A DNA stretch of 64,000 nucleotides from positions 103,236 through 167,235 of the forward strand of contig NW_027490507.1 in NCBI RefSeq assembly GCF_050948175.1. The letters run 5' to 3'. Shown here one piece after another: positions 13,698 through 27,864 of this stretch. How positions within the stretch are numbered: position 1 is the stretch's first letter; every line of letters starts with the position of its first letter. Both the position numbers and the translations under genes were made by a program. This DNA comes from Xylocopa sonorina (taxonomy: Eukaryota; Arthropoda; Insecta; Hymenoptera; Apidae). Below the pieces are notes generated by a model, which saw only the letters and a program-made list of their open reading frames with translations, was not told where the DNA came from and did not search any database.

Positions 13698-14915
13698 GTA
13701 TCGAAGCAATAGGGTTCAAATGCTTCTTAAAACGCGATATCGCATCTCATTTCTATGTTTCATGGTAAGATATATTATGATTTGCGAAGTGTTATGTATT
13801 CCTCGTCTACACTTCAAATGAATGTGAATGCGAAACTTCCTCGCTAGGAAATAGCGTTTGCAGATGTCTACGTATCGTAGCAATAGATTTCTAATGCTTC
13901 TTAAAACGCGATATCGCATCTCATTTCTATGTTTCATGGTAAGATATAATATGATTTGCGAAGTGTCATGTATTTCCTGCCTACACTTCAAATGAATGTA
14001 AATGCGACAGTTCCTTGGTAGGAAATAGCGTTTGCAGATGTCTAGCTATCGTAGCAATAGAGTTCTTATGATTCTTAAAACGCGATATCGCATCTCATTT
14101 CTATGTTTCATGGTAAGGTATAATATGATTTGCGAAGTGTTATGTATTCCTCGTCTACACTTCAAATGAATGTTAATGCGACACTTCCTTGTAAGGGAAT
14201 AGTGTTTGCAGATGTCTACCTATCGCAGCAATAGATTTGTAATGCTTCTTAAAACGCGATATCGCATCTCATCTCTATGTTTCATGGTAAGATATAATAT
14301 GATTTGCGAAGTGTTATGTATTCCTCGTCTACACTTCAAGTGAATGTAAATGCGACACTTCCTTGCAAGGAAATAGCGTTTGCAGATGTCTACGAATCGA
14401 AGCAATAGAGTTCAAATGCTTCTTAAAACGCGATATCGCATCTCATTTCTATGTTTCATGGTAAGATATAATGTGATTTGCGAAGTGTTATGTATTCCTC
14501 GTCTACACTTCAAATGAATGTGAATGCGACACTTCCTTGCAAGGAAATAGCGTTTGCGAATGTCCACCTATCGTAGCAATAGTGTTCTAATGCTTCTTAA
14601 AACGCGATATCGCATCTCATCTCTATGTTTCATCGTAAGATATAATACGATTTGCGAAGTGTTATGTATTCCTCGTCTACACTTCAAATGAATGTGAATG
14701 CGACACTTCCTTGCAAGGAAATAGCGTTTGCGAATGTCTACCTATCGTAGCAATAGTGTTCTAAAGCTTCTTAAAACGCGATATCGCATCTGATTTCTAT
14801 ATTTCATGCTATGGTATAATATGATTTGCGAAGTGTTATGTATTCCTCGTCTACACTTCAAATGAATGTAAATGCGACACTTCCTTGTAAGGAAATAGCG
14901 TTTGCAGATGTCTAC
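13671..14915 (+). repeat. 7-monomer tandem duplication (1218 bp), second copy
   Basis: This is the direct partner of 12453-13697. The pair overlaps by 27 bp because identity runs across the junction. The copy ends where CTACC replaces CTACG at about 14916. Confidence 0.9.
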
Positions 14916-16060
14916 CTATCGTAGCAATAGAGTTCTAATGCTTCTTAAAACGCGATATCGTATCTCATTTCTATGTTTCATGGTAAGATATAATATGATT
15001 TGCGAAGTGTCATGTATTCCTTGCCTACACTTCAAATGAATGTAAATGCGACAGTTCCTTGCTAGGAAATAGCGTTTGCAGATGTCTAGCTATCGTAGCA
15101 ATAGAGTTCTTATGATTCTTAAAACGCGATATCGCATCTCATTTCTATGTTTCATGGTAAGGTATAATATGATTTGCGAAGTGTTATGTATTCCTCGTCT
15201 ACACTTCAAATGAATGTTAATGCGACACTTCCTTGTAAGGGAATAGCGTTTGCAGATGTCTACCTATCGCAGCAATAGATTTGTAATGCTTCTTAAAACG
15301 CGATATCGCATCTCATTTCTATGTTTCATGGTAAGATATAATATGATTTGCGAAGTGTTATGTATTCCTCGTCTACACTTCAAATGAATGTAAATGCGAC
15401 ACTTCCTTGCAAGGAAATAGCGTTTGCGAATGTCTACCTATCATAGCAATAGTGTTCTAATGCTTCTTAATACGCGATATCGCATCTCATCTCTATGTTT
15501 CATGGCAAGATATAATATGATTTGCGAAGTGTTATGTATTCCTCGTCTACACTTCAAATGAATGTAAATGCGACACTTCCTTGCAAGGAAATAGCGTTTG
15601 CAGATGTCTACGTATCGAAGCAATAGAGTTCAAATGCTTCTTAAAACGCGATATCGCATCTCATTTCTATGTTTCATGGTAAGATATATTATGATTTGCG
15701 AAGTGTTATGTATTCCTCGTCTACACTTCAAATGAATGTAAATGCGACACTTCCTTGCAAGGAAATAGCGTTTACAGATGTCTACGTATCGTAGCAATAG
15801 AGTTCTTATGATTCTTAAAACGCGATATCACATCTCATTTCTATGTTTCATGGTAAGATATAATGTGATTTGCGAAGTGTTATGTATTCCTCGTCTACAC
15901 TTCAAATGAATGTGAATGCGACACTTCCTTGCAAGGAAATAGCGTTTGCGAATGTCTACCTATCGTAGCAATAGTGTTCTAATGCTTCTTAAAACGCGAT
16001 ATCGCATCTCATCTCTATGTTTCATGGTAAGATATAATACGATTTGCGAAGTGTTATGTA
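14790..16060 (+). repeat. Segment related to 8.0-9.27 kb (spacing 6785 bp)
   Basis: Shared markers are the TATATTTCATG unit, ATTCCTTGCC, GTTAATGCG with AAGGGAATAG, CTTCTTAATACGCG, CATGGCAAGATATAATATG and GTTTACAGATG. Differences include CATGCTATGG, CCTTGCTAGG and TGATTCTTAAAAC where the other copy has TGATACTTAAAAC. Boundaries are approximate. Confidence 0.75.
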
Positions 16061-16529
16061 TTCCTCGTCTACACTTCAAATGAATGTAAATGCGACAGTT
16101 CCTTGGTAGGAAATAGCGTTTGCAGATGTCTAGCTATCGTAGCAATAGAGTTCTAATGCTCCTTAAAACGCGATATCGCATCTCATTTCTATGTTTCATG
16201 GTAAGATATAATATGATTTGCGAAGTGTTATGTATTCCTCGTCTACACTTCAAATGAATGTAAATGCGACACTTCCTTGCAAGGCAATAGCGTTTGCAGA
16301 TGTCTACGTATCGTAGCAATAGAGTTCTTATGATTCTTAAAACGCGATATCGCATCTCATTTCTATGTTTCATGGTAAGGTATAATATGATTTGCGAAGT
16401 GTTATGTATTCCTCGTCTACACTTCAAATGAATGTTAATGCGACACTTCCTTGTAAGGGAATAGCGTTTGCAGATGTCTACCTATCGCAGCAATAGATTT
16501 GTAATGCTTCTTAAAACGCTATATCGCAT

Positions 16530-16702
16530 CTCATTTCTATGTTTCATGGTAAGATATAATATGATTTGCGAAGTGTCATGTATTCCTCGTCTACACTTCA
16601 AGTGAATGTAAATGCGACACTTACTTGCAAGGAATTAGCGATGCAGATGTCTAGGTATCGTAGCAATAGAGTTCTAATGCTTCTTAAAACGCGATATCGC
16701 AT
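16530..16702 (+). repeat. Type B monomer, copy 5
   Basis: It follows the CGCTATATCGC unit as copies 1 to 3 do, and lies 10090 bp from copy 2. Confidence 0.92.
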
Positions 16703-18094
16703 CTCATTTCTATGTTTCATGGTAAGATATAATATGATTTGCGAAGTGTTATGTATTCCTCGTCTACACTTCAAATGAATGTAAATGCGACACTTCCTTG
16801 CAAGGAAATAGCGTTTGCAGATGTCTACGTATCGAAGCAATAGGGTTCAAATGCTTCTTAAAACGCGATATCGCATCTCATTTCTATGTTTCATGGTAAG
16901 ATATATTATGATTTGCGAAGTGTTATGTATTCCTCGTCTACACTTCAAATGAATGTGAATGCGAAACTTCCTCGCTAGGAAATAGCGTTTGCAGATGTCT
17001 ACGTATCGTAGCAATAGATTTCTAATGCCTCTTAAAACGCGATATCGCATCTCATTTCTATGTTTCATGGTAAGATATAATATGATTTGCGAAGTGTCAT
17101 GTATTCCTTGCCTACACTTCAAATGAATGTAAATGCGACAGTTCCTTGGTAGGAAATAGCGTTTGCAGATGTCTAGCTATCGTAGCAATAGAGTTCTTAT
17201 GATTCTTAAAACGCGATATCGCATCTCATTTCTATGTTTCATGGTAAGGTATAATATGAATTGCGAAGTGTCATGCATACCTCGTCTACACTTCAAATGA
17301 ATGTAAATGCGACACTTCCTTGCAAGGAAATAGCGTTTGCGAATGTCTATCTATCGTAGCAATAGTGTTCTAATGCTGCTTAAAACGCGATATCGCATCC
17401 CATTTCTATGTTTCATGGTAAGATATAATATGATTTGCGAAGTGTTATGCATTCCTCGTCTACGATTCAAATGAATGTAAATGCGACACTTCCTTGCAAG
17501 GAAATAGCGTTTGCAGATGTCTACCTATCGTAGCAATAGAGTTCTAATGCTTCTTAAAACGCGATATCGTATCTCATTTCTATGTTTCATGGTAAGATAT
17601 AATATGATTTGCGAAGTGTCATGTATTCCTCGTCTACACTTCAAATGAATGTAAATGCGACAGTTCCTTGTTAGGAAATAGCGTTTGCAGATGTCTAGCT
17701 ATCGTAGCAATAGAGTTCTAATGCTCCTTAAAACGCGATATCGCATCTCATTTCTATGTTTCATGGTAAGATATAATATGATTTGCGAAGTGTTATGTAT
17801 TCCTCGTCTACACTTCAAATGAATGTAAATGCGACACTTCCTTGCAAGGCAATAGCGTTTGCAGATGTCTACGTATCGTAGCAATAGAGTTCTTATGATT
17901 CTTAAAACGCGATATCGCATCTCATTTCTATGTTTCATGGCAAGGTATAATATGATTTGCGAAGTGTTATGTATTCCTCGTCTACACTTCAAATGAATGT
18001 TAATGCGACACTTCCTTGTAAGGGAATAGCGTTTGCAGATGTCTACCTATCGCAGCAATAGATTTGTAATGCTTCTTAAAACGCGATATCGCAT

Positions 18095-18267
18095 CTCATT
18101 TCTATGTTTCATGGTAAGATATAATATGATTTGCGAAGTGTCATGTATTCCTCGTCTACACTTCAAGTGAATGTAAATGCGACACTTACTTGCAAGGAAT
18201 TAGCGATGCAGATGTCTAGGTATCGTAGCAATAGAGTTCTAATGCTTCTTAAAACGCGATATCGCAT
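18095..18267 (+). repeat. Type B monomer, copy 6
   Basis: It lies 1565 bp after copy 5 and is preceded by CGCGATATCGC instead of CGCTATATCGC. Confidence 0.92.
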
Positions 18268-18370
18268 CTCATTTCTATGTTTCATGGTAAGATATAATAT
18301 GATTTGCGAAGTGTTATGTATTCCTCGTCTACACTTCAAATGAATGTAAATGCGACACTTCCTTGCAAGG

Positions 18371-21010
18371 AAATAGCGTTTGCAGATGTATACGTATCGT
18401 AGCAATAGATTTCTTATGATTCTTAAAACGCGATATCGCATCTCATTTCTATGTTTCATGGTAAGGTATAATATGATTTGCGAAGTGTTATGTATTCCTC
18501 GTCTACACTTCAAATGAATGTAAATGCGACACTTGCTTGCAAGGAAATAGCGTTTGCGAATGTCTATCTATCGTAGCAATAGTGTTCTAATGCTGCTTAA
18601 AACGCGATATCGCATCTCATTTCTATGTTTCATGGTAAGATATAATATGATTTGCGAAGGGTTATGCATTCCTCGTCTACGATTCAAATGAATGTAAATG
18701 CGACACTTCCTTGCAAGGAAATAGCGTTTGCAGATGTCTACGTATCGTAGCAATAGATTTCTTATGATTCTTAAAACGCGATATCACATCTCATTTCTAT
18801 GTTTCATGGTAAGATATAATATGATTAGCGAAGTGTTATGTATTCCTCGTCTACACTTCAAATGAATGTGAATGCGACACTTCCTTGCAAGGAAATAGCG
18901 TTTGCGAATGTCTACCTATCGTAGCAATAGTGTTCTAATGCTTCTTAAAACGCGATATCGCATCTCATTTCTATGTTTCATGGTAAGATATAATATGATT
19001 TGCGAAGTGTCATGTATTCCTCGTCTACACTTCAAATGAATGTAAATGCGACACTTCCTTGCAAGGAAATAGCGTTTGCAAACGTCTACCTACCGTAGCA
19101 ATAGAGATCTAATGCTTCTTAAAACGCGATATCGCATCTGATTTCTATATTTCATGGTATGGTATAATATGATTTGCGAAGTGTTATGTATTCCTCGTCT
19201 ACACTTCAAATGAATGTAAATGCGACACTTCCTTGTAAGGAAATAGCGTTTGCAGATGTCTACCTATCGTAGCAATAGAGTTCTAATGCTTCTTAAAACG
19301 CGATATCGCATCTCATTTCTATGTTTCATGGTAAGATATAATATGATTTGCGAAGTGTCATGTATTCCTTGCCTACACTTCAAATGAATGTAAATGCGAC
19401 AGTTCCTTGGTAGGAAATAGCGTTTGCAGATGTCTAGCTATCGTAGCAATAGAGTTCTTATGATTCTTAAAACGCGATATCGCATCTCATTTCTATGTTT
19501 CATGGTAAGGTATAATATGATTTGCGAAGTGTTATGTATTCCTCGTATACACTTCAAATGAATGTTAATGCGACACTTCCTTGTAAGGGAATAGCGTTTG
19601 CAGATGTCTACCTATCGCAGCAATAGATTTGTAATGCTTCTTAAAACGCGATATCGCATCTCATTTCTATGTTTCATGGTAAGATATAATATGATTTGCG
19701 AAGTGTCATGTATTCCTCGTCTACACTTCAAGTGAATGTAAATGCGACACTTCCTTGCAAGGAAATAGCGTTTGCGAATGTCTACCTATCATAGCAATAG
19801 TGTTCTAATGCTTCTTAATACGCGATATCGCATCTCATCTCTATGTTTCATGGTAAGATATAATATGATTTGCGAAGTGTTATGTATTCCTCGTCTACAC
19901 TTCAAATGAATGTAAATGCGACACTTCCTTGCAAGGAAATAGCGTTTGCAGATGTCTACGTATCGTAGCAATAGAGTTCTTATGATTCTTAAAACGCGAT
20001 ATCGCATCTCATTTCTATGTTTCATGGTAAGATATAATATTCATTGCGAAGTGTTATGCATTCCTCGTCTACGATTGAAATGAATGTAAATGCGACACTT
20101 CCTTGCAAGGAAATAGCGTTTGCAGATGTCTACGTATCGTAGCAATAGAGTTCAAATGCTTCTTAAAACGCGATATCGCATCTCATTTCTATGTTTCATG
20201 GTAAGATATAATATGATTTGCGAAGTGTTATGTATTCCTCGTCTACACTTCAAATGAATGTAAATGCGACACTTCCTTGCAAGGAAATAACGTTTGCGAA
20301 TGTCTACCTATCATAGCAATAGTGTTCTAATGCTTCTTAATACGCGATATCGCATCTCATCTCTATGTTTCATGGTAAGATATAATATGATTTGCGAAGT
20401 GTTATGTATTCCTCGTCTACACTTCAAATGAATGTAATTGCGACACTTCCTTGCAAGGAAATAGCGTTTGCAGATGTCTACATATCGAAGCAATAGAGTT
20501 CAAATGCTTCTTAAAACGCGATATCGCATATCATTTCTATGTTTCACGGTAAGATATATTATGATTTGCGAAGTGTTATGTATTCCTCGTCTACACTTCA
20601 AATGAATGTAAATGCGACACTTCCTTGCAAGGAAATAGCGTTTACAGATGTCTACGTATCGTAGCAATAGAGTTCTTATGATTCATAAAACGCGATATCA
20701 CATCTCATTTCTATGTTTCATGGTAAGATATAATATGATTTGCGAAGTGTTATGTATTCCTCGTCTGCACTTCAAATGAATGTGAATGCGACACTTCCTT
20801 GCAAGGAAATAGCGTTTGCGAATGTCTACCTATCGTAGCAATAGTGTTCTAATGCTTCTTAAAACGCGATATCGCATCTCATCTCTATGTTTCATGGTAA
20901 GATATAATACGATTTGCGAAGTGTTATGTATTCCTCGTCTACACTTCAAATGAATGTAAATGCGACACTTCCTTGCAAGGAAATAGCGTTTGCAGATGTC
21001 TACGTATCGA
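18371..21010 (+). repeat. Mosaic satellite segment
   Basis: Ordinary monomers run through here with the copy of 11.29-12.10 kb in the middle (about 18944-19750), then units with TATTCATTGCG, CTTCTTAATACGCG, GTTTACAGATG and GATAATACGATTTG subtypes resembling 15.4-16.1 kb. Private changes include GGAAATAACG at about 20284 and GTTTCACGG at about 20543. Nothing other than satellite is present. Confidence 0.75.
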
Positions 21011-24000
21011 AGCAATAGGGGTCAAATGCTTCTTAAAACGCGATATCGCATCTCATTTCTATGTTTCATGGTAAGATATATTATGATTTGCGAAGTGTTA
21101 TGTATTCCTCGTCTACACTTCAAATGAATGTGAATGCGAAACTTCCTCGCTAGGAAATAGCGTTTGCAGATGTCTACGTATCGTAGCAATAGATTTCTAA
21201 TGCTTCTTAAAACGCGATATCGCATCTCATTTCTATGTTTCATGGTAAGATATAATATGAATTGCGAAGTGTCATGCATACCTCGTCTACACTTCAAATG
21301 AATGTAAATGCGACACTTCCTTACAAGGAAATAGCGTTTGCGAATGTCTATCTATCGTAGCAATAGTGTTCTAATGCTGCTTAAAACGCGATATCGCATC
21401 TCATTTCTATGTTTCATGGTAAGATATAATATGATTTGCGAAGTGTTATGCATTCCTCGTCTACGATTCAAATGAATGTAAATGCGACACTTCCTTGCAA
21501 GGAAATAGCGTTTGCAGATGTCTACCTATCGTTGCAATAGAGTTCTAATGCTTCTTAAAACGCGATATCGCATCACATTTCTATGTTTCATGGTAAGATA
21601 TAATATTCATTGCGATGTGTTATGCATTCCTCGTATACGATAGAAATGAATGTAGATGCGACACTTCCTTGCAAGGAAATAGCGTTTGCAGATGTCTACG
21701 TAGCGTAGCAATAGAGATCAAATGCTTCTTAAAACGCGATATCGCATCTCATCTCTATGTTTCATTGTAAGATATAATACGATTTGCGAAGTGTTATGTA
21801 TTCCTCGTCTACACTTCAAATGAATGTAAATGCGACACTTCCTTGCAAGGAAATAGCGTTTGCAGATGTCTACGTATCGAAGCAATAGGGTTCAAATGCT
21901 TCTTAAAACGCGTTATCGCATCTCATTTCTATGTTTCATGGTAAGATATATTATGATTTGCGAAGTGTTATGTATTCCTCGTCTACACTTCAAATGAATG
22001 TAAATGCGACACTTACTTGCAAGGAAATAGCGTCTGCAGATGTCTACGTATCGTAGCAATAGAGTTCTTATGATTCTTAAAACGCGATATCGCATCTCAT
22101 TTCTATGTTTCATGGTAAGATATAATATGATTTGCGAATTGTTATGTATTCCTCGTCTACACTTCAAATGAATGTGAATGCGAAACTTCCTCGCTAGGAA
22201 ATAGCGTTTGCAGATGTCTACGTATCGTAGCAATAGATTTCTAATGCTTCTTAAAACGCGATATCGCATCTCATTTCTATGTTTCATGGTAAGATATAAT
22301 ATGAATTGCGAAGTGTCATGTATACCTCGTCTACACTTCAAATGAATGTAAATGCGACACTTCCTTGCAAGGAAATAGCGTTTGCGAATGTCTATCTATC
22401 GTAGCAATATTGTTCTAATGCTGCTTAAAACGCGATATCGCATCTCATTTCTATGTTTCATGGTAAGATATAATATGATTTGCGAAGTGTCATGTATTCC
22501 TCGTCTACACTTCAAGTGAATGTAAATGCGACACTTACTTGCAAGGAATTAGCGATGCAGATGTCTAGGTATCGTAGCAATAGAGTTCTAATGCTTCTTA
22601 AAACGCGATATCGCATCTCATTTCTATGTTTCATGGTAAGATATAATATGATTTGCGAAGTGTTATGTATTCCTCGTCTACACTTCAAATGAATGTAAAT
22701 GCGACACTTCCTTGCAAGGAAATAGCGTTTGCAGATGTCTACGTATCGTAGCAATAGAGTTCTTATGATTCTTAAAACGCGATATCGCATCTCATTTCTA
22801 TGTTTCATGGTAAGATATAATATTCATTGCGAAGTGTTATGCATTCCTCGTCTACGATTGAAATGAATGTAAATGCGACACTTCCTTGCAAGGAAATAGC
22901 GTTTGCAGATGTCTACGTATCGTAGCAATAGAGTTCAAATGCTTCTTAAAACGCGATATCGCATCTCATTTCTATGTTTCATGGTAAGATATAATATGAT
23001 TTGCGAAGTGTTATGTATTCCTCGTCTACACTTCAAATGAATGTAAATGCGACACTTCCTTGCAAGGAAATAGCGTTTGCGAATGTCTACCTATCATAGC
23101 AATAGTGTTCTAATGCTTCTTAATACGCGATATCACATCTCATCTCTATGTTTCATGGTAAGATATAATACGATTTGCGAAGTGTTATGTATTCCTCGTC
23201 TACACTTCAAATGAATGTGAATGCGAAACTTCCTCGCTAGGAAATAGCGTTTGCAGATGTCTACGTATCGTAGCAATAGATTTCTAATGCTTCTTAAAAC
23301 GCGATATCGCACCTCATTTCTATGTTTCATGGTAAGATATAATATGAATTGCGAAGTGTCATGTATACCTCGTCTACAATTCAAATGAATGTAAATGCGA
23401 CACTTCCTTGCAAGGAAATAGCGTTTGCGAATGTCTATCTATCGTAGCAATATTGTTCTAATGCTGCTTAAAACGCGATATCGCATCTCATTTCTATGTT
23501 TCATGGTAAGATATAATATGATTTGCGAAGTGTTATGCATTCCTCGTCTACGATTCAAATGAATGTAAATGCGACACTTCCTTGCAAGGAAATAGCGTTT
23601 GCAGATGTCTACGTATCGTAGCAATAGAGATCAAATGCTTCTTAAAACGCGATATCGCATCTCATTTCTATGTTTCATGGTAAGATATAATATGATTTGC
23701 GAAGTGTTATGTATTCCTCGTCTACACTTCAAATGAATGTAAATGCGACACTTCCTTGCAAGGAAATAGCGTTTGCAGATGTCTACGTATCGAAGCAATA
23801 GAGTTCAAACGCTTCTTAAAACGCGATATCGCATCTCATTTCTATGTTTCATGGTAAGATATAATATGATTTGCGAAGTGTCATTTATTCCTCGTCTACA
23901 CTTCAAATGAATGTAAATGCGACACTACCTTGCTAGGAAATAGCGTCTGCAGATGTCTAGGTATCGCAGCAATAGAGTTCTAATGCTTCTTAAAACGCGA

Positions 24001-24384
24001 TATCGCATTTCACTTCTATGTTTCATGGTAAGATATAACGTGATTTGCGAAGTGTTATGTATTCCTCGTCTACACTTCAAGTGAATGTGAATGCGACACT
24101 TCCTTGCAAGGAAATAGCGTTTGCGTATGTCTACCTATCGTAGCAATAGTGTTCTAATGCTTCTTAAAACGCGATATCGCATCTCATCTCTATGTTTCAT
24201 GGTAAGATATAATACGATTTGCGAAGTGTTATGTATTCCTCGTCTACACTTCAAATGAATGTAAATGCGACACTTCCTTGCAAGGAAATAGCGTTTGCAG
24301 ATGTCTACGTATCGAAGCAATAGGGTTCAAATGCTTCTTAAAACGCGATATCGCATCTCATTTCTATGTTTCATGGTAAGATAT
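21011..24384 (+). repeat. Duplication D, left copy
   Basis: The segment corresponds to about 25.36-27.86 kb, in three pieces with different spacing: 4349 bp for about 21.02-21.72 kb, 4523 bp for about 21.72-22.46 kb and 3480 bp for about 23.2-24.38 kb. The shared rare markers are TGCGATGTGTTATGC, GTAGATGCGAC, GTAGCGTAGC, CGCGTTATCGC, GCGAATTGTTATG, CAATATTGTTC and TAACGTGATTTG. The spacing steps are one monomer (174 bp) and six monomers minus one base (1043 bp). Confidence 0.8.
22444..22616 (+). repeat. Type B monomer, copy 7
   Basis: It lies in the six-unit stretch absent from the right copy of duplication D and is preceded by the CAATATTGTTC unit. Confidence 0.92.
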
Positions 24385-25359
24385 ATTATGATTTGCGAAG
24401 TGTTATGTATTCCTCGTCTACACTTCAAATGAATGTAAATGCGACACTTGCTTGCAAGGAAATAGCGTTTGCAGATGTCTACGTATCGTAGCAATAGAGT
24501 TCTTATGCTTCTTAAAACGCGATATCGCATCTCATTTCTATGTTTCATGGTAAGATATATTATGATTTGCGAAGTGTTATGTATTCCTCGTCTACACTTC
24601 AAATGAATGTGAATGCGAAACTTCCTCGCTAGGAAATAGCGTTTGCAGATGTCTACGTATCGTAGCAATAGATTTCTAATGCTTCTTAAAACGCGATATC
24701 GCATCTCATTTCTATGTTTCATGGTAAGATATAATATGAATTGCGAAGTGTCATGTATACCTCGTCTACACTTCAAATGAATGTAAATGCGACACTTCCT
24801 TGCAAGGAAATAGCGTTTGCGAATGTCTATCTATCGTAGCAATAGTGTTCTAATGCTGCTTAAAACGCGATATCGCATCTCATTTCTATGTTTCATGGTA
24901 AGATATAATATGATTTGCGAAGTGTTATGCATTCCTCGTCTACGATTCAAATGAATGTAAATGCGACAATTCCTTGCAAGGAAATAGCGTTTGCAGATGT
25001 CTACGTATCGTAGCAATAGATTTCTTATGATTCTTAAAACGCGATATCACATCTCATTTCTATGTTTCATGGTAACATATAATATGATTAGCGAAGTGTT
25101 ATGTATTCCTCGTCTACACTCCAAATGAATGTGAAAGCGACACTTCCTTGCAAGGAAATAGCGTTTGCGAATGTCTACCTATCGTAGCAATAGAGTTCTA
25201 ATGCTTCTTAAAACGCGATATCGCATCTCATTTCTATGTTTCATGGTAAGATATAATATGATTTGCGAAGTGTCATGTATTCCTCGTCTACACTTCAAAT
25301 GAATGTAAATGCGACACTTCCTTGCAAGGAAATAGCGTTTGCAGATGTCTACGTATCGA
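24385..25359 (+). repeat. Linking satellite between the duplication D copies
   Basis: This stretch includes GCGAAACTTCCTCGC and GTCTATCTATCG units and a rare unit with GGTAACATATAATATGATTAGCG followed by CACTCCAAATG and GTGAAAGCGAC at about 25071-25140. That unit recurs 3132 bp (18 monomers) downstream at about 28203. Confidence 0.75.
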
Positions 25360-27864
25360 AGCAATAGGGGTCAAATGCTTCTTAAAACGCGATATCGCAT
25401 CTCATTTCTATGTTTCATGGTAAGATATATTATGATTTGCGAAGTGTTATGTATTCCTCGTCTACACTTCAAATGAATGTGAATGCTAAACTTCCTCGCT
25501 AGGAAATAGCGTTTGCAGATGTCTACGTATCGTAGCAATAGATTTCTAATGCTTCTTAAAACGCGATATCGCATCTCATTTCTATGTTTCATGGTAAGAT
25601 ATAATATGAATTGCGAAGTGTCATGCATACCTCGTCTACACTTCAAATGAATGTAAATGCGACACTTCCTTGCAAGGAAATAGCGTTTGCGAATGTCTAT
25701 CTATCGTAGCAATAGTGTTCTAATCCTGCTTAAAACGCGATATCGCATCTCATTTCTATGTTTCATGGTAGGATATAATATGATTTGCGAGGTGTTATGC
25801 ATTCCTCGTCTACGATTCAAATGAATGTAAATGCGACACTTCCTTGCAAGGAAATAGCGTTTGCAGATGTCTACCTATCGTTGCAATAGAGTTCTAATGC
25901 TTCTTAAAACGCGATATCGCATCACATTTCTATGTTTCATGGTAAGATATAATATTCATTGCGATGTGTTATGCATTCCTCGTATACGATTGAAATGAAT
26001 GTAGATGCGACACTTCCTTGCAAGGAAATAGCGTTTGCAGATGTCTACGTAGCGTAGCAATAGAGATCAAATGCTTCTTAAAACGCGATATCGCATCTCA
26101 TTTCTATGTTTCATGGTAAGATATAATGTGATTTGCGAAGTGTTATGTATTCCTCGTCTACACTTCAAATGAATGTAAATGCGACACTTCCTTGCAAGGA
26201 AATAGCGTTTGCAGATGTCTACGTATTGTAGCAATGGAGTTCTAATGCTTCTTAAAACGCGATATCGCATCTCATCTCTATGTTTCATTGTAAGATATAA
26301 TACGATTTGCGAAGTGTTATGTATTCCTCGTCTACACTTCAAATGAATGTAAATGCGACACTTCCTTGCAAGGAAATAGCGTTTGCAGATGTCTACGTAT
26401 CGAAGCAATAGGGTTCAAATGCTTCTTAAAACGCGTTATCGCATCTCATTTCTATGTTTCATGGTAAGATATATTATGATTTGCGAAGTGTTATGTATTC
26501 CTCGTCTACACTTCAAATGAATGTAAATGCGACACTTACTTGCAAGGAAATAGCGTCTGCAGATGTCTACGTATCGTAGCAATAGAGTTCTTATGATTCT
26601 TAAAACGCGATATCGCATCTCATTTCTATGTTTCATGGTAAGATATAATATGATTTGCGAATTGTTATGTATTCCTCGTCTACACTTCAAATGAATGTGA
26701 ATGCGAAACTTCCTCGCTAGGAAATAGCGTTTGCAGATGTCTACGTATCGTAGCAATAGATTTCTAATGCTTCTTAAAACGCGATATCGCATCTCATTTC
26801 TATGTTTCATGGTAAGATATAATATGAATTGCGAAGTGTCATGTATACCTCGTCTACACTTCAAATGAATGTAAATGCGACACTTCCTTGCAAGGAAATA
26901 GCGTTTGCGAATGTCTATCTATCGTAGCAATATTGTTCTAATGCTGCTTAAAACGCGATATCGCATCTCATTTCTATGTTTCATGGTAAGATATAATATG
27001 ATTTGCGAAGTGTTATGCATTCCTCGTCTACGATTCAAATGAATGTAAATGCGACACTTCCTTGCAAGGAAATAGCGTTTGCAGATGTCTACGTATCGTA
27101 GCAATAGTGATCAAATGCTTCTTAAAACGCGATATCGCATCTCATTTCTATGTTTCATGGTAAGATATAATATGATTTGCGAAGTGATATGTATTCCTCG
27201 TCTACACTTCAAATGAATGTAAATGCGACACTTCCTTGCAAGGAAATAGCGTTTGCAGATGTCTACGTATCGAAGCAATAGAGTTCAAACGCTTCTTAAA
27301 ACGCGATATCGCATCTCATTTCTATGTTTCATGGTAAGATATAATATGATTTGCGAAGTGTCATTTATTCCTCGTCTACACTTCAAATGAATGTAAATGC
27401 GACACTACCTTGCTAGGAAATAGCGTCTGCAGATGTCTAGGTATCGCAGCAATAGAGTTCTAATGCTTCTTAAAACGCGATATCGCATTTCACTTCTATG
27501 TTTCATGGTAAGATATAACGTGATTTGCGAAGTGTTATGTATTCCTCGTCTACACTTCAAATGAATGTGAATGCGACACTTCCTTGCAAGGAAATAGCGT
27601 TTGCGTATGTCTACCTATCGTAGCAATAGTGTTCTAATGCTTCTTAAAACGCGATATCGCATCTCATCTCTATGTTTCATGGTAAGATATAATACGATTT
27701 GCGAAGTGTTATGTATTCCTCGTCTACACTTCAATTGAATGTAAATGCGACACTTCCTTGCAAGGAAATAGCGTTTGCAGATGTCTACGTATCGAAGCAA
27801 TAGGGTTCAAATGCTTCTTAAAACGCGATATCGCATCTCATTTCTATGTTTCATGGTAAGATAT
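25360..27864 (+). repeat. Duplication D, right copy
   Basis: This is the partner of 21011-24384. It carries one additional monomer near 26.07-26.24 kb and lacks the six units around 22.45-23.2 kb, which include the type B monomer. The lost or gained stretch itself recurs at 31.31-31.99 kb. Confidence 0.8.

Larger units (their letters stand above)
16090..18370 (+). repeat. Two related blocks 1565 bp apart, each carrying a type B unit
   Basis: About 16.09-16.80 kb and 17.65-18.37 kb match each other and also match about 6.00-6.71 kb (spacing 10090 bp). Each has the GTCTAGCTATCG, GCAAGGCAATAG, GTTAATGCG and type B units in the same order. Between them lies a stretch with GCGAAACTTCCTCGC, ATGCATACCTCG and GTCTATCTATCG subtypes. 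Confidence 0.7.
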
